The notes below the pieces were generated by a model. It searched no databases, was not told where the DNA came from, and was given only the letters and a program-made list of their open reading frames with translations. DNA of 64,000 nt from Muribaculaceae bacterium (GTDB taxonomy: Bacteria > Bacteroidota > Bacteroidia > Bacteroidales > Muribaculaceae). This document shows, one piece after another, positions 41,409 through 51,887 of the stretch (positions are counted from its first letter, which is position 1; each line of letters starts with the position of its first letter). The position numbers were made by a program, and so were the translations under genes. Location of the stretch: the NCBI GenBank assembly GCA_017557665.1, contig JAFYYI010000065.1, positions 1 to 64,000 on the forward strand, read 5' to 3'.

Positions 41409-41416
41409 TATCTTTG
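41409..41416 (+). promoter_or_regulatory. -7 box of the lolD-like gene
   Basis: TATCTTTG, ending 13 bases before the ATG at 41430, so the leader is short. It is divergent from the metK promoter. Confidence 0.7.
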
Positions 41417-41429
41417 CATCTCAAACGAA

Positions 41430-42116
41430 ATGTCACCTACAATGATTGAGGCTCGAAACATAGTGAAACGGTATGGCGACCTGGAGGTGCTGCGAGGTGT
41501 GGACCTCGACATCGCCCAGGGTGAGATTGTCTCGATTGTGGGACCCAGCGGCGCCGGAAAGACTACCTTGCTGCAGATTATCGGCACACTGGACGCTCCA
41601 CAACAGGGCGAGGTGCGCTACGAAGGCAAGAACGTGCTCACGTTGAAAGACAAGGAGCTGGCCCACTTCCGCAACCGCAACATCGGCTTCGTGTTTCAGT
41701 TCCACCAGCTGCTGCCCGAGTTCACGATGCTCGAGAACGTCGCCATCCCGGCGCTGCTGGGCGGTGATAACCGCACCGATGCGATGAACCGTGCCCGCAA
41801 GCTGCTGGAGCGCATGCACCTGGGCGACCGCCTGACTCACAAACCGTCGCAGCTGAGTGGCGGCGAGTGTCAGCGTGTGGCTGTGGCCCGTGCACTCATC
41901 AACAGTCCCAAGGTCATCCTTGCCGATGAGCCCTCGGGAAGTCTCGACACCCAAAACAAGCAGGAACTGCACCAGCTGTTCTTTGAGTTGCGCGAGGAGT
42001 TGGGCCAGACGTTTATCATTGTGACTCATGACGAGGGCCTTGCTGCCCAAGCCGACCGCACGCTTCACATGCGCGACGGCATCATTGTTGACCAAACGAC
42101 ACGTGCCGGACGATGA
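41430..42116 (+). CDS. lolD: LolD-type ABC transporter ATP-binding protein
   Basis: A 228-residue ABC ATPase with Walker [11 protein letters not shown]-loop [11 protein letters not shown], signature LSGGECQR and Walker [13 protein letters not shown]. The sequence between Q-loop and signature fits the LolD/MacB subfamily. LolD powers release of outer-membrane lipoproteins from the inner membrane. The permease genes lolC/E are not next to it, so LolD is the best but not the only reading (MacB- or FtsE-like partners are possible). Its stop overlaps the next start by four bases (ATGA). Confidence 0.8.
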   Translation: MSPTMIEARNIVKRYGDLEVLRGVDLDIAQGEIVSIVGPSGAGKTTLLQIIGTLDAPQQGEVRYEGKNVLTLKDKELAHFRNRNIGFVFQFHQLLPEFTMLENVAIPALLGGDNRTDAMNRARKLLERMHLGDRLTHKPSQLSGGECQRVAVARALINSPKVILADEPSGSLDTQNKQELHQLFFELREELGQTFIIVTHDEGLAAQADRTLHMRDGIIVDQTTRAGR

Positions 42117-42781
42117 AACGACTTCGCCACTTGCCCATATTGCTCATGGCGGCCCTCTTGGCGCTGGCTTCCTGTGACAAGCAGGAAGACATTGACCGTG
42201 CCTATACCGACTACCGCTACGACATCGTAACTTACCTGGGCCAGAACGGCACGGGAGCGCTGTTTGAGTACCTGGGGCATGGTGATTCGGCAGCCGTCAA
42301 GTTGCAATCGCGCGTGACGCTGAGCGATGTCAAGGTCAATCATCGCGTGTTGCTGCGCTACGACTTCGCCGACAATGCCGCCCACAGTGACAGCCGCAAC
42401 ATCAATGTGTATGGCTGCAACGGCATCATCAGCGACTCCCTGAGAAAATCCGATGCCGCTCCCGACAGTTTGCCGCAGCATCAGGTGAAGCTGCGCAGCC
42501 TGTGGCGCACGGGCGAGTTCATCAACCTGCACTGCCAGGTGGAATACACGACCACGGCGCGCACCTTCATGCTCGTGGCCGATGCCAAGACACTAGACAA
42601 CGACACCGTGCACTGCTACTTGACGCATGACCTCAGGGGCGAGACCGGAACCTTCTGGCGCGACTGCTATGCCTCGTTCAACGTGGGAGCCTTGTGGCAC
42701 AAGGAGACGTTCAAGTGCCTGCGCGTCCACCTCCACGACGTGACATACCCCGATACCAAATACTACGACTTCAACAAATAA
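42113..42781 (+). CDS. NigD-like lipoprotein
   Basis: A 222-residue protein with a lipoprotein signal (LALASC, Cys21), resembling the NigD-like family of Bacteroidota. There is an N-terminal OB-like part (about 30-110, with [10 protein letters not shown]) and a C-terminal beta-sandwich (about 120-220, with [17 protein letters not shown] and KYYDF). The biochemical role of the family is unknown; NigD was named from a bacteriocin locus. No bacteriocin gene is seen here. Translational coupling to the LolD-type ATPase (4-base overlap) suggests an envelope or lipoprotein role. Confidence 0.75.
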   Translation: MKRLRHLPILLMAALLALASCDKQEDIDRAYTDYRYDIVTYLGQNGTGALFEYLGHGDSAAVKLQSRVTLSDVKVNHRVLLRYDFADNAAHSDSRNINVYGCNGIISDSLRKSDAAPDSLPQHQVKLRSLWRTGEFINLHCQVEYTTTARTFMLVADAKTLDNDTVHCYLTHDLRGETGTFWRDCYASFNVGALWHKETFKCLRVHLHDVTYPDTKYYDFNK

Positions 42782-42815
42782 TCATTTTTTACAATACACA
42801 TCTTTAATAAGAATT

Positions 42816-43142
42816 ATGGCAAACGAAAAACAAAACCAGAACCAGATTAAGATTGAACTTCCCAAGGAAGAGTTGCAGGGCCGCTATGCTAACATGGCAA
42901 TGATTGCCCATGGTCCCAACGACTTCTTTATCGATATGATCCTGCGCGGCCCCAACATGCCGCAGGCCCGCGTACAGAGCCGCATCATCATGGCTCCCCA
43001 GCATGCCAAGGAGCTGATGCTCGCCTTGCAGGACAACATCCGCCGTTACGAGCAGAACTTCGGTGAAATCAAGATTATGCGCCCCGCCGGTGCCCCCAAT
43101 GGCGGCATCATGGACTTCCCCCTGCCCAAGGGCCAGGCCTAA
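42816..43142 (+). CDS. DUF3467 family protein
   Basis: A 108-residue soluble protein matching the DUF3467 pattern: IELPKEELQGRYANMAMIAH, then a FIDMILRGPNMPQARVQSRI core and HAKELMLALQDNIRRYE. The family is widespread in Bacteroidota and other phyla, and its function is unknown. It lies 34 bases after the NigD-like gene on the same strand, so it may end that operon. It is followed by a repeat array and cysS. Confidence 0.85.
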   Translation: MANEKQNQNQIKIELPKEELQGRYANMAMIAHGPNDFFIDMILRGPNMPQARVQSRIIMAPQHAKELMLALQDNIRRYEQNFGEIKIMRPAGAPNGGIMDFPLPKGQA

Positions 43143-43172
43143 TTCAATCAGGAGTTAGAAGTCCTATAATAT

Positions 43173-43230
43173 CTAGGGACTAAAAACTAAGGACTAGAAA
43201 CTAGGGACTAGGGACTAAAAACTAAAAACT
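43173..43230 (+). repeat. GGGACTAGAAACTA repeat before cysS
   Basis: TAGGGACTAAAAACTAAGGA, CTAGAAACTAGGGACTAGG and GACTAAAAACTAAAAACT words fill the gap, ending eight bases before the ATG. Same direction as transcription. Confidence 0.85.
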
Positions 43231-43237
43231 TACAATT

Positions 43238-44713
43238 ATGGAACATCCTTTGTTCATTTACAATACCCTCACCCGCCGCAAGGAGCACTTCGTGCCCTTG
43301 AATGAGCCGATGGTGGGCATGTACGTCTGCGGACCCACGGTCTATGGCGACCCGCATCTGGGTCACACCAGACCTGCCATCACGTTCGACGTGCTGTTCC
43401 GCTACCTGCAACAACTGGGCTACAAGGTGCGCTACGTGCGCAACATCACCGACGTGGGCCATCTGGAGCACGATGCCGATGAGGGTGAGGACAAGATTGC
43501 CAAGAAGGCACGCCTCGAGCAACTCGAGCCGATGGAAGTGGCACAGTATTACACCAACCGCTACCATACCGCCATGCAGTTGCTCAACGTGCTGCCCCCC
43601 AGCATCGAGCCTCACGCCACGGGACATATCATCGAGCAAGAGGAGCTGGTGAAGCAGATCATGAAGAATGGCTATGCCTACGAGAGCAACGGCAGCATCT
43701 ACTTTGACATTGAGGCCTACAACCGTGACCACCGCTACGGCGTGCTCTCGGGACGCAGCCTCGACGACATTCTCAATGCCAGCCGCGAACTGGAAGGTGT
43801 GGGCGAGAAGCACAATCAGGCCGACTTCGCCCTGTGGAAGAAAGCTCAACCCGAGCACATCATGCGTTGGCCCTCGCCCTGGAGCGACGGTTTCCCCGGC
43901 TGGCACTGCGAGTGCACCGCCATGGGACGCAAGTACCTGGGCAAGCATTTCGACATTCACGGTGGCGGCATGGACCTCGTGTTCCCGCATCACGAGTGCG
44001 AGATTGCGCAGGCCGTAGCCAGCCAGGGTGACGAAATGGTGCACTACTGGATGCACAACAACATGATCACCATCAACGGGCAGAAGATGGGCAAATCGCT
44101 GGGCAACTTCATCACCCTGGAGCAGTTCTTCACGGGTGACCACCCGGCGCTCACCCAGGCCTACACGCCCATGACTATCCGATTCTTCATCCTTCAGGCC
44201 CACTATCGTGGCACGGTGGACTTCAGCAATGAGGCCCTGCAGGCTGCCGAGAAAGCCCTCGAGCGCATACTCGACGGCTGGCACCGACTGAATGCACTCG
44301 CTGCTGCACCGCAGTCGTCGCTCACGCTCGACAACTACCGTCAGCGCTGCGCCGACGCCATGAACGACGACCTGAACACCCCGACGGTCATCGCCACCCT
44401 GTTCGATGCCTGCAAAGTCATCAATCAAGCCAACGACGGCAACGCCAGTCTTTCACAAGCTGACATCGACGAACTGAAGAGCGTCTTCCAGACCTACCTG
44501 TTCGACGTGCTGGGCATCCGTGACGATGCAGCCGGCGGCGACAGCGTGAATCTGGAGCCTTATCGCCAGGCCGTTGACCTGTTGCTGGAGATGCGTCGCA
44601 ACGCCAAGGCCGCCAAGGACTGGGCCACCAGCGATCTCATCCGCGACAAGCTTGCCGAATTTGGCTTCGAAGTCAAGGACACCAAGGACGGCTTTGAGTG
44701 GAAAGTGAAATGA
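43238..44713 (+). CDS. cysS: Cysteinyl-tRNA synthetase
   Basis: A 491-residue class I aminoacyl-tRNA synthetase. The HIGH motif is PHLGHTRP, preceded by the zinc ligand in MYVCGPTVY. Further zinc residues are in GWHCECTAM and HHECEIAQ, and the KMSKS motif is KMGKS. The C-terminal helical anticodon-binding part ends in [15 protein letters not shown]. Length is normal. It is preceded by a repeat array and no clear promoter. Confidence 0.97.
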   Translation: MEHPLFIYNTLTRRKEHFVPLNEPMVGMYVCGPTVYGDPHLGHTRPAITFDVLFRYLQQLGYKVRYVRNITDVGHLEHDADEGEDKIAKKARLEQLEPMEVAQYYTNRYHTAMQLLNVLPPSIEPHATGHIIEQEELVKQIMKNGYAYESNGSIYFDIEAYNRDHRYGVLSGRSLDDILNASRELEGVGEKHNQADFALWKKAQPEHIMRWPSPWSDGFPGWHCECTAMGRKYLGKHFDIHGGGMDLVFPHHECEIAQAVASQGDEMVHYWMHNNMITINGQKMGKSLGNFITLEQFFTGDHPALTQAYTPMTIRFFILQAHYRGTVDFSNEALQAAEKALERILDGWHRLNALAAAPQSSLTLDNYRQRCADAMNDDLNTPTVIATLFDACKVINQANDGNASLSQADIDELKSVFQTYLFDVLGIRDDAAGGDSVNLEPYRQAVDLLLEMRRNAKAAKDWATSDLIRDKLAEFGFEVKDTKDGFEWKVK

Positions 44714-44716
44714 ATC

Positions 44717-44790
44717 AGTTAACAGTTGACAGTTAACAGTGAATAGTTGTTCATTGCTGGCTGTCAACTGTTCTCTATTAACTGTTAACT
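44717..44790 (+). repeat. AACTGTTAAC-type repeat hairpin before the glycosyltransferase gene
   Basis: Left arm AGTTAACAGTTGACAGTTAA and right arm TGTCAACTGTTCTCTATTAA, each continued by further copies, are near reverse complements around TTCATTGCTGGC. It starts three bases after the cysS stop and ends seven bases before the next ATG. It is the same type of element as 28536-28646. Confidence 0.85.
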
Positions 44791-44797
44791 AAAAAAG

Positions 44798-45772
44798 ATG
44801 GAGCCGCTCATATCGGTCATCATCCCCGTTTATAACGCGGAGAAGTTTCTGGACCAGTGCCTGGAGAGCATTGTGGCCCAGAGCTATCTTCGCCTCGAGA
44901 TTCTCGTGGTGGATGACGGCAGCACCGATGGCAGCGGTGAGAAGTGTGACAGTTGGGCAAAACGCGATGAACGCATCCGCGTCATCCATCAGCCTAACGG
45001 TGGCCACTCCGCAGCGCGTAACACCGCTCTCGATGCCATGACCGGTGAATTGGTCGCCATGGTGGACAGCGATGACGTGTTGCACCCTGAATTCGCCGCC
45101 ACTCTGCTCGATGTCATGCGCCAGACCGGCTGCGACATCGCCGTGGGCGGTTATGTCGCCTTCAGCAGCGAGCGCCCCCATTTCCCCACCGTCACAAGCA
45201 GCGGCCCGATACGGCAGTACAACCAAGAGGAAGCCTTACAGACGGTCTTTTATCAGCATGGGTTCACCCACTCGCCTTGGGGACGCCTGTTCAAGGCCAC
45301 ACTCTTTGATGACATCCGTTTCCCTTTGGGTATCATCTATGAGGATTTGGCCATCATCTATCCGCTGCTCAAGAAGTGCAATACGGTGGCTGTCATCGAC
45401 AGCACCCTGTATGGCTACCGCCAACACGACACCAACAGCATGAAAGTCTTCTCGCCTCGTCGCGCCGCAGTGCTGGACGTGTGCGAGGAACTGGAGAGCA
45501 CCATGCAGGACAACGACCCACAATACTTGGCTGCCGTACGCAGCCGCCTGCTCAGCGCCTATTTCAACATCCTGCTGCTGAGCCGGCAGGATAAACAGAG
45601 CGACCACCAGCAGCTGCAGGAGCGCTGTTGGGCCGGCATCAAGCGACTCAGGGGTGAGTGCTTGTTCGACTCCCACGTGCGGCTCAAGAACAAGCTGGGC
45701 ATCTTGGCGTCCTATCCAGGACGTTGGTTCCTCTGCTCGGTCATCGGGCGCAACTATCAACCCAAGCCCTGA
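44798..45772 (+). CDS. Family 2 glycosyltransferase
   Basis: A 324-residue GT-A fold enzyme. The N-terminus SVIIPVYNAEKFLDQCLESI, the nucleotide-sugar-binding VVDDGSTDGS, GGHSAARNTAL and the metal-binding VDSDDVL are family 2 marks. The acceptor and sugar cannot be told. There is no membrane helix, so it works on the cytoplasmic side. No polysaccharide cluster is present. The flippase at 28651 carries the same unusual 5' repeat but lies 16 kb away. Confidence 0.9.
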   Translation: MEPLISVIIPVYNAEKFLDQCLESIVAQSYLRLEILVVDDGSTDGSGEKCDSWAKRDERIRVIHQPNGGHSAARNTALDAMTGELVAMVDSDDVLHPEFAATLLDVMRQTGCDIAVGGYVAFSSERPHFPTVTSSGPIRQYNQEEALQTVFYQHGFTHSPWGRLFKATLFDDIRFPLGIIYEDLAIIYPLLKKCNTVAVIDSTLYGYRQHDTNSMKVFSPRRAAVLDVCEELESTMQDNDPQYLAAVRSRLLSAYFNILLLSRQDKQSDHQQLQERCWAGIKRLRGECLFDSHVRLKNKLGILASYPGRWFLCSVIGRNYQPKP

Positions 45773-46054
45773 CAGTTGCGGATTGACCTGAAAACACATA
45801 CAAAAGGACTGGCACTATACAAGATACTTGCAAAATAGTGCATTTCATTGAAAGATTTGGGTGGTTTGCAGATTTTATTTTGAAAGCTGCAAATCATTGT
45901 TTTTCTTTGTAATGTCAAACTACAGATAATAATCACTTATTCATTAGATTAATTGTTTTAATGCTGTATTTCTATACTGAATTACGAATACCATGACTCA
46001 CTTTGGGTTTAGTTAAAAGTTTATTAAGCTTCCACAAACAAAAGAAGACTAAAA
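45773..46054. other. AT-rich intergenic region, no gene seen
   Basis: About 280 bases after the glycosyltransferase gene. No frame with good start and composition, no -7 box and no clear repeat was found. Confidence 0.6.
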
Positions 46055-46087
46055 AAGAAAGACAGGATGTGAGTCCCGTCTTTCTTG
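46055..46087. terminator. Terminator between convergent glycosyltransferase and suf operon
   Basis: Stem AAGAAAGAC-A-GG / CC-C-GTCTTTCTT, A-run on the left and T-rich on the right, so it can work in both directions. It lies 30 bases after the sufS stop. Confidence 0.75.
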
Positions 46088-46116
46088 CTTATAGTTAAAG
46101 GTGTATGAATTATCTG

Positions 46117-47328
46117 CTATCGGAGCATATCGGCTACGCGGCGCGTGGCGGCGACAAAGCGTTCCACCTCGTCGAGCGTGTTATAGACCGCAAACGATGC
46201 TCTCACCATGCCTGTCACGCCATAACGAGCCATCAGCGGCTGGGCACAATGATGACCCGTACGCACGGCGATGCCTAACTTGTCGAGCAGCAGGCCCATG
46301 TCATAACTGCTGATGTCGCCCACGAGGAACGATACCACGCCACTTTTGCCGGGAGCTGTGCCAAACAAGCGGATGCCATCAATCGTCTTCAAGCCTTCAA
46401 CTGCGGCAGCAAGCAAGGTATGCTCGTGGGCAGCAATCGCGTCAATGCCCAGATTGTTGATGTAATCGATGGCCGTGCCAAAAGCGGCGATATCCACAAA
46501 GTCGGGCGTTCCGGCTTCAAACTTGAACGGAAGGTCGGCAAAAGTGGTCCTCTCAAACGAAACCTGTCCAATCATTTCTCCTCCACCCTGGTAAGGCGGC
46601 ATCTTCTCCAGCCAGTAGCGCTTGCCGTAGAGGATGCCCACGCCAGCAGGGCCATACATCTTGTGGCTCGAGAAAGCATAGAAGTCGCAATCCAACTCCT
46701 GCACGTCAACCTTGACATGAGGTGCTGCCTGGGCGCCGTCGATGAGCACAGGCACACCGTTGCGATGGGCGATGTCAATCATCTCCTTGACGGGATTGAC
46801 TGTTCCCAGGACGTTAGACACATGAGCCAGAGCGACAAAACGGGTGCTGTCGCTGAACAAGTCCTGATAGGCCTGCATGTCCACCTGACCGCTGTCGTCG
46901 ATGGGCACGACACTCAGGGTGATGCGCTTGCGCTGGCCTATGAGCTGCCAAGGCACGATATTGCTGTGATGCTCCATCACGGTAACAATAATCTCGTCGC
47001 CGTTCTCGAGCATCTGCCCGAACGATGAGGCCACCAGGTTGATGCCCTCGGTCGTGCCACGCGTGAAAATCACCTCTTCGGTGCTGGCGGCATTGATAAA
47101 GGCACGCGCCTTCTCACGGGTGAGTTCCACCAGGTCGGTAGCTTCCTGTGACAAGGTGTGCACGCCACGGTGCACGTTGGCCTTATAGTGGTAGTACATC
47201 TGGTCGATGGCCTCTACCACGGGGCGCGGTGTCTGGGATGTGGCGGCATTATCCAGATAAATCAGGGGGCGACCCTCTATCTGCCGTTGCAGGATAGGAT
47301 AATCCTCACGTATCTTGTTGATGTCCAT
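46117..47328 (-). CDS. sufS: Cysteine desulfurase SufS
   Basis: A 403-residue PLP enzyme that takes sulfur from cysteine for iron-sulfur cluster assembly. The PLP lysine lies in FSSHKMYGPAGVG. The active cysteine is in RTGHHCAQP, near residue 360. The N-terminus YLDNAATSQTPRPV is typical of the SufS/CsdA group. It is the last gene of sufB-C-D-S. No SufE gene follows in the window, so the sulfur acceptor protein must be elsewhere. Confidence 0.96.
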   Translation of the reverse strand: MDINKIREDYPILQRQIEGRPLIYLDNAATSQTPRPVVEAIDQMYYHYKANVHRGVHTLSQEATDLVELTREKARAFINAASTEEVIFTRGTTEGINLVASSFGQMLENGDEIIVTVMEHHSNIVPWQLIGQRKRITLSVVPIDDSGQVDMQAYQDLFSDSTRFVALAHVSNVLGTVNPVKEMIDIAHRNGVPVLIDGAQAAPHVKVDVQELDCDFYAFSSHKMYGPAGVGILYGKRYWLEKMPPYQGGGEMIGQVSFERTTFADLPFKFEAGTPDFVDIAAFGTAIDYINNLGIDAIAAHEHTLLAAAVEGLKTIDGIRLFGTAPGKSGVVSFLVGDISSYDMGLLLDKLGIAVRTGHHCAQPLMARYGVTGMVRASFAVYNTLDEVERFVAATRRVADMLR

Positions 47329-47332
47329 TATT

Positions 47333-47384
47333 TTAGTTTTTAGTTTCTAGTCCTTAGTCCCTAGTTTCTAGTCCCTAGTCCCTA
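47333..47384 (-). repeat. GGGACTAGAAACTA repeat before sufS
   Basis: Read on the minus strand: CTAGGGACTAGGGACTAGAA, then ACTAGGGACTAAGGACTAGA and ACTAAAA up to five bases before the sufS ATG. At 47390-47415 a further word type (GTTAGGAATTAGGAATT) follows the sufD stop. The direction again equals that of the gene. Confidence 0.85.
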
Positions 47385-47420
47385 GAAGGTTCAGAGAAGC
47401 CAATTCCTAATTCCTAACTT

Positions 47421-48770
47421 TTAACTCTTCTTGCAGGCGGCCATGCAGCTGGCGCAGTTGCTCAAGGTGCCGGCAAAGCGTTTCTCCACAAGGTAATGCA
47501 GGCGGTCCTTAAGGACGTCAAGGCGCACGCCATCGATAACGTCGGCGACAAAGGCCTGCATCAAGAGGCGACGCGCCTCTTCGAGGCCGATGCCGCGTGT
47601 GCGCATGTAGAACAGGGCCTCCTCGTCGAGCTGACCTACTGCCGAGCCATGAGAACACATCACGTCATCGGTGTAAATCTCAAGCTGAGGCTTGGTGTAC
47701 ATCTTGGCCGTGGGGGCGCCGCACAGGTTGCGGTTGCCCTGATAGGCCTCGACACGGGGGCAGTCGGGCTTCACCAGAATCTTACCTGCAAATGCACCCA
47801 CGGCATGGTCGTTGAGCACATACTTGAACATCTCGTTGCTGTGGCAACGGGGAGCGTTGTGACTGATAAAAGTGTGGCTGTCCACATGCTGCTCGCCACT
47901 AGCGATGGTCATTCCCAGCAATTGGGTCTCGGCATGCTCGCCATTGACCTCGACATGGTAGTTATTGCGGGTAAAGCCGTTGATGAGCGTGATGCCGTCG
48001 ATGAGCACATTACTGCCCTCTTGCTGGTCCACATAGATTGAAGACACGCGGCTGGTCTTGGGCGTACTCTCCTCCAGATCGTAATAATCAATGGCACTGC
48101 CCTGCATGGCGACAATCTCAACCACCTGATTGTTCAAGTAGTTATAGTCGGGACTCTGGGAGTGGTCACACATGAGCAGCTTAATGCTCGCGTTCTTACC
48201 CACGATGATGAGCAGACGACGCTGCACCATCATGTCAAGTGCCGCATTGAAGATATTCACCAGCTGGATGGGACGTTCGGCGACAACACCATCGGGGACA
48301 TAGATGAACAGGCCATCCTGCACCAGCAGGCTGTTGAGCGCCACAACGGGATCATCGAGATGAGCCAACTTGCCATAGTAGGCCGACATCAACTCGGGAT
48401 AGTCCTCGGCCGCCATGCTGAAAGGTTCCACCACTACCTTGCCGATGTTACGCTCGGCAGTGGGGCTGCTGTGGAAGGCATCGTTGCTGGAATAGTAGAG
48501 GCATGTGCTCATGTTGGGCACATCGCAGTGGAAGGTCTCGCCCGGATCGGCCTCAAACGGCAGCCGGTTGATGTTCACGCCATAGTCATGAGCGAACACG
48601 GCCTCGAGGTCGGTCGCTTCATAGTCCTCGCTGCCCTTGCGCGGCAAGCGGGCCGTCTCCAACTGCTCACGGGCCTGCTCACGCAGCGTGTTCAGCAATG
48701 AGGGCGACTGCTGCTCAATGAGCACGCGGTTCTCGTCATACAGGTCGATATATTGCTTCAGCGCATTCAT
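47421..48770 (-). CDS. sufD: Fe-S cluster assembly protein SufD
   Basis: A 449-residue beta-helix scaffold subunit of the SufBC2D complex. The C-terminal half is recognisable: SHTFISHNAPRCHSNEMFKY, GKILVKPDCPRVEAYQGNRN, and MCSHGSAVGQLDEEALFYMR with the conserved His. The final CASCMAACKKS holds three cysteines. It lies six bases after sufC and 92 bases before sufS on the same strand. Confidence 0.94.
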   Translation of the reverse strand: MNALKQYIDLYDENRVLIEQQSPSLLNTLREQAREQLETARLPRKGSEDYEATDLEAVFAHDYGVNINRLPFEADPGETFHCDVPNMSTCLYYSSNDAFHSSPTAERNIGKVVVEPFSMAAEDYPELMSAYYGKLAHLDDPVVALNSLLVQDGLFIYVPDGVVAERPIQLVNIFNAALDMMVQRRLLIIVGKNASIKLLMCDHSQSPDYNYLNNQVVEIVAMQGSAIDYYDLEESTPKTSRVSSIYVDQQEGSNVLIDGITLINGFTRNNYHVEVNGEHAETQLLGMTIASGEQHVDSHTFISHNAPRCHSNEMFKYVLNDHAVGAFAGKILVKPDCPRVEAYQGNRNLCGAPTAKMYTKPQLEIYTDDVMCSHGSAVGQLDEEALFYMRTRGIGLEEARRLLMQAFVADVIDGVRLDVLKDRLHYLVEKRFAGTLSNCASCMAACKKS

Positions 48771-48776
48771 CTTTCT

Positions 48777-49535
48777 TTATTGCTGTGAATCGACTTGTTC
48801 CTTAATCCAGTCATAACCCTTCTCTTCCAGTTCCAGCGCAAGTTCGGGACCGGCGCTCATCACGATGCGGCCCTTGTAAAGCACGTGCACGAAGTCGGGC
48901 TTGATGTAATCCAGCAGACGCTGGTAGTGGGTGATGACGATGGTGGCGTTGTCCTTGCTCTTGAGCGTGTTCACGCCACTGGCGACGATGCGCAAGGCAT
49001 CGATGTCAAGGCCGCTGTCGGTCTCGTCAAGGATGCTCAGCTTGGGCTCGAGCATCGCCATCTGGAAAATCTCGTTGCGCTTCTTCTCACCGCCCGAGAA
49101 ACCCTCGTTGACGGCACGTGAGGCGAGCTTGTTGTCGAGTTGGACAATGCTGCGTTTTTCGCGCATGAGTTTCAGGAAGTCGGCTGCGCTCAAGGGGTCT
49201 TGACCGAAGTATTTGCGCTTCTCGTTCAAGGCGGTGCGCATGAAGTTGACCATCGACACGCCAGGAATCTCAACAGGGTACTGGAAACTCAGGAACAGGC
49301 CCTCATGAGCGCGGTCCTCGGGAGAGAGCGCCAGCAGGTCCTTGCCGTAGAATTCCACACTACCACCCGTCACGGTATAGGCGGGATTACCCGTGAGCAC
49401 GGCGCTCAGGGTACTCTTGCCCGACCCGTTGGGGCCCATGATGGCATGCACCTCACCAGGCTTGACCGTCAGGTTGATGCCCTTCAATATCTGCTTATCC
49501 TCAATCGAGGCCTGTAAATCCTTAATGACTAACAT
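48777..49535 (-). CDS. sufC: Fe-S cluster assembly ATPase SufC
   Basis: A 252-residue ABC-type ATPase of the SufBC2D scaffold. Walker A is GPNGSGKST, signature [11 protein letters not shown] and Walker [13 protein letters not shown], the last with the SufC-type DETDSGLD. Length is normal. ATP binding is known to reshape SufBD for cluster building. The gene is separated from sufB by 103 bases with CTAGA-type repeats and from sufD by six bases. Confidence 0.97.
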   Translation of the reverse strand: MLVIKDLQASIEDKQILKGINLTVKPGEVHAIMGPNGSGKSTLSAVLTGNPAYTVTGGSVEFYGKDLLALSPEDRAHEGLFLSFQYPVEIPGVSMVNFMRTALNEKRKYFGQDPLSAADFLKLMREKRSIVQLDNKLASRAVNEGFSGGEKKRNEIFQMAMLEPKLSILDETDSGLDIDALRIVASGVNTLKSKDNATIVITHYQRLLDYIKPDFVHVLYKGRIVMSAGPELALELEEKGYDWIKEQVDSQQ

Positions 49536-49567
49536 GATATTTTAGTTTGTTTTTTCTTTACTGTTTA

Positions 49568-49622
49568 ATTTCTAGATATCCTAGAGTTTCTAGATGGACT
49601 AGTTATTTTAGATGCTCTAGAG
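49568..49622 (-). repeat. CTAGA-word repeat between sufB and sufC
   Basis: The minus strand reads ACTCTAGAGCATCTAAAATA, then ACTAGTCCATCTAGAAACTC and TAGGATATCTAGAAATT. The word TAGTCCATCTAGAA is shared with the element before ispF at 56766-56800. Only partial hairpins form here. Confidence 0.7.
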
Positions 49623-49638
49623 TTACTGGAGATGATGA

Positions 49639-51099
49639 TTATCCCACACTGCCTTCCAGCGAAACGCTGAGCAGTTTCTGGGCCTCGACGGCAAACTCCA
49701 TCGGTAACTTGGCCATCACCTCCTTGGCATAGCCGTTGACGATAAGGCCAACAGCGTCTTCGGTCGGGATGCCTCGCTGGTTGCAATAGAAAATCTGGTC
49801 CTCGTTGATCTTACTTGTCGTGGCCTCGTGCTCGACAACCGACGTGTCGTTACCCACCTCGATGACGGGGAAGGTATGGGCGCCGCTGGTGTCGCTCAAC
49901 AGCAGGCTGTCACACTGGGTGAAGTTGCGGCAACCGGTCGCCTTGGGCGCGATTTTGACCATGCCGCGATAGCTGTTCTGGCTGTGACCGGCGCTGATGC
50001 CCTTGCTCACGATGGTGCTCGTGCTGTGCTTACCCAAGTGAATCATCTTGGTGCCCGTGTCGGCCTCTTGCCAGTTGTTTGTCAGTGCCACACTGTAGAA
50101 CTCACCCACCGAGTGGTCGCCCTTGAGCACGCAGCTAGGATATTTCCAGGTAATGGCGCTGCCGGTTTCGACCTGGGTCCACGACAACTTGCTGTGGTCA
50201 CCACGGCACAGGCCGCGCTTGGTCACCAGGTTATAGATGCCGCCCTTACCATCCTTGTCACCGGGATACCAGTTCTGCACGGTGCTGTACTTCACTTCTG
50301 CACGGTCCTCAACGATAATCTCGACGATGGCGGCATGCAACTGGTTCTCATCACGCATGGGAGCGGTGCAGCCTTCCAGATAGGAGACATAGGCGTCGTC
50401 ATCGGCCACGATGAGCGTGCGCTCAAACTGGCCCGTCTGCGCCGCATTGATGCGGAAGTAGGTGGACAACTCCATCGGGCAGCGCACTCCCTTGGGGATA
50501 TAGACAAAGGATCCGTCACTGAACACTGCCGAATTCAACGCGGCATAGAAATTGTCGGTGTAAGGCACCACTTTGCCCAGGTACTTGCGCACCAAGTCGG
50601 GATAATCCTTCACCGCCTCACTGATGGAGCAGAAAATCACACCCAGCTCAGCCAAGCGCTCACGATAGGTCGTCTTCACGCTCACACTGTCCATCACGGC
50701 GTCAACAGCCATGCCACTCAGGCGCAGCTGCTCTTCCAGGGGGATGCCCAACTTGTCGAAGGTTCTCTTCAACTCAGGGTCAATGTCCTCAAAACTGCCC
50801 TTTTTCAATTTGCGCGGCGCGGCATAGTAGCTGATGGCCTGGTAGTCGATTTCAGGTACATGCACGTGGCCCCAAGTGGGAGCCTTGAGCGTCAACCAGT
50901 GGCGGTAGGCCTTCAGTCGGAACTCCAGCAACCACTCGGGCTCACCCTTCAGGGCCGAGATGCGGCGCACCACATCCTCGTCCAACCCCTTGGGGATGAC
51001 CTCGGTCTCGATATCGGTCACAAAGCCGTACTTGTACTCGGCTTGTGCCGCTTCTTCTATAATCTGATTCCCTTTTTCAGGTTTCTCGTTCTCTTTCAT
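49639..51099 (-). CDS. sufB: Fe-S cluster assembly protein SufB
   Basis: A 486-residue beta-helix scaffold subunit where the cluster is built. Family blocks seen are [60 protein letters not shown] and the C-terminal [20 protein letters not shown]. Length is normal. It is the first gene of the suf operon. A TACCTTTG box at 51132-51139 lies 32 bases upstream. No SufR or IscR gene or binding site was recognised. Confidence 0.97.
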   Translation of the reverse strand: MKENEKPEKGNQIIEEAAQAEYKYGFVTDIETEVIPKGLDEDVVRRISALKGEPEWLLEFRLKAYRHWLTLKAPTWGHVHVPEIDYQAISYYAAPRKLKKGSFEDIDPELKRTFDKLGIPLEEQLRLSGMAVDAVMDSVSVKTTYRERLAELGVIFCSISEAVKDYPDLVRKYLGKVVPYTDNFYAALNSAVFSDGSFVYIPKGVRCPMELSTYFRINAAQTGQFERTLIVADDDAYVSYLEGCTAPMRDENQLHAAIVEIIVEDRAEVKYSTVQNWYPGDKDGKGGIYNLVTKRGLCRGDHSKLSWTQVETGSAITWKYPSCVLKGDHSVGEFYSVALTNNWQEADTGTKMIHLGKHSTSTIVSKGISAGHSQNSYRGMVKIAPKATGCRNFTQCDSLLLSDTSGAHTFPVIEVGNDTSVVEHEATTSKINEDQIFYCNQRGIPTEDAVGLIVNGYAKEVMAKLPMEFAVEAQKLLSVSLEGSVG

Positions 51100-51131
51100 C
51101 GGTTAATTATACCTCTTTCTAAAAAGCGGTG

Positions 51132-51139
51132 CAAAGGTA
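51132..51139 (-). promoter_or_regulatory. -7 box of the suf operon
   Basis: TACCTTTG on the minus strand, 32 bases before the sufB ATG. Confidence 0.75.
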
Positions 51140-51244
51140 CTGCTTTTTTTTCACTTCTCACTAGAAAACCTTCAACTATTGATTCATCACAAACTCCTAA
51201 ACCAAAAAAGCCGCAGAACTATTGTTTTTCTGTAATTTTTGGCC

Positions 51245-51252
51245 TATCTTTG
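51245..51252 (+). promoter_or_regulatory. -7 box of the first CxxCxGxG-tail gene
   Basis: TATCTTTG, about 105 bases before the ATG at 51358. The surrounding sequence (AGCCGCAGAACTATT upstream; ATTTTTGCACCGCA downstream) has a near-copy before the second gene at 51853-51935. Confidence 0.6.
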
Positions 51253-51357
51253 TCTCGCCCTATCAATGATTTGTTTACTTTGATTTTTGCACCGCAGGAG
51301 TAGACAAATACACGTTACGGCTATTGTTCAATCACAGTGGTGCATCCGTCACTTATT

Positions 51358-51792
51358 ATGAAAAAGATTTTATTACTCATCCTCATTCTAATGGTCTCCC
51401 TTACCGCCGGCGCGCAGGCCATCCCCAAGACAAAATCCTCCAAGGCTAAAACTACCACCAAGGTACAGTTCACCAACGGTCAGTATATAGCTTGTACCCA
51501 AAATAATGTTGTACTGCGAAAGAGTCCTTCCGCCTCTGCTGCATCAGCAGGTAAAGTGTCAAAACTCGGAATGGATGATGTCTTTGATTTCGTTTACATC
51601 AAATATCTTGGAAAAACCCAAAATGGCTATCTGTATGTCGACGCCATCTATGTTCATGATTTCTCAGAGAAACATGTAAAAGCATGGATGCCAAAGAAGT
51701 ACGCCAAAGCGGCTTGTAAGAGATGCCGTGGCCTCGGTGAAGATTCTAACACTTGGAAGAAATGCACTTCATGTAAAGGCCGTGGCTACTAA
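51358..51792 (+). CDS. Small secreted protein with SH3-like region and CxxCxGxG tail, copy 1
   Basis: A 144-residue protein. A signal peptide (MKKILLLILILMVSLTAGAQ) is followed by a Thr/Lys-rich linker, then an SH3-like stretch (about 45-110, with NNVVLRKSPSASAASAGKV and GYLYVDAI). The tail CKRCRGLGE...CTSCKGRGY has two CxxC pairs like half of a DnaJ zinc finger. The ATG at 51358 is chosen as the start of the signal; an in-frame ATG lies 21 bases upstream. Role unknown. A tandem paralogue follows. Codon use is more AT-rich than in neighbouring genes. Confidence 0.75.
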   Translation: MKKILLLILILMVSLTAGAQAIPKTKSSKAKTTTKVQFTNGQYIACTQNNVVLRKSPSASAASAGKVSKLGMDDVFDFVYIKYLGKTQNGYLYVDAIYVHDFSEKHVKAWMPKKYAKAACKRCRGLGEDSNTWKKCTSCKGRGY

Positions 51793-51887
51793 ACAGAATT
51801 AGTTAATTCTGGGATAACTCATCTTGTAGAAGGCCAAAGCATTTCAAAAAAATAAAGCCACTGAACTATTTTTTGCTTTATTTGTGA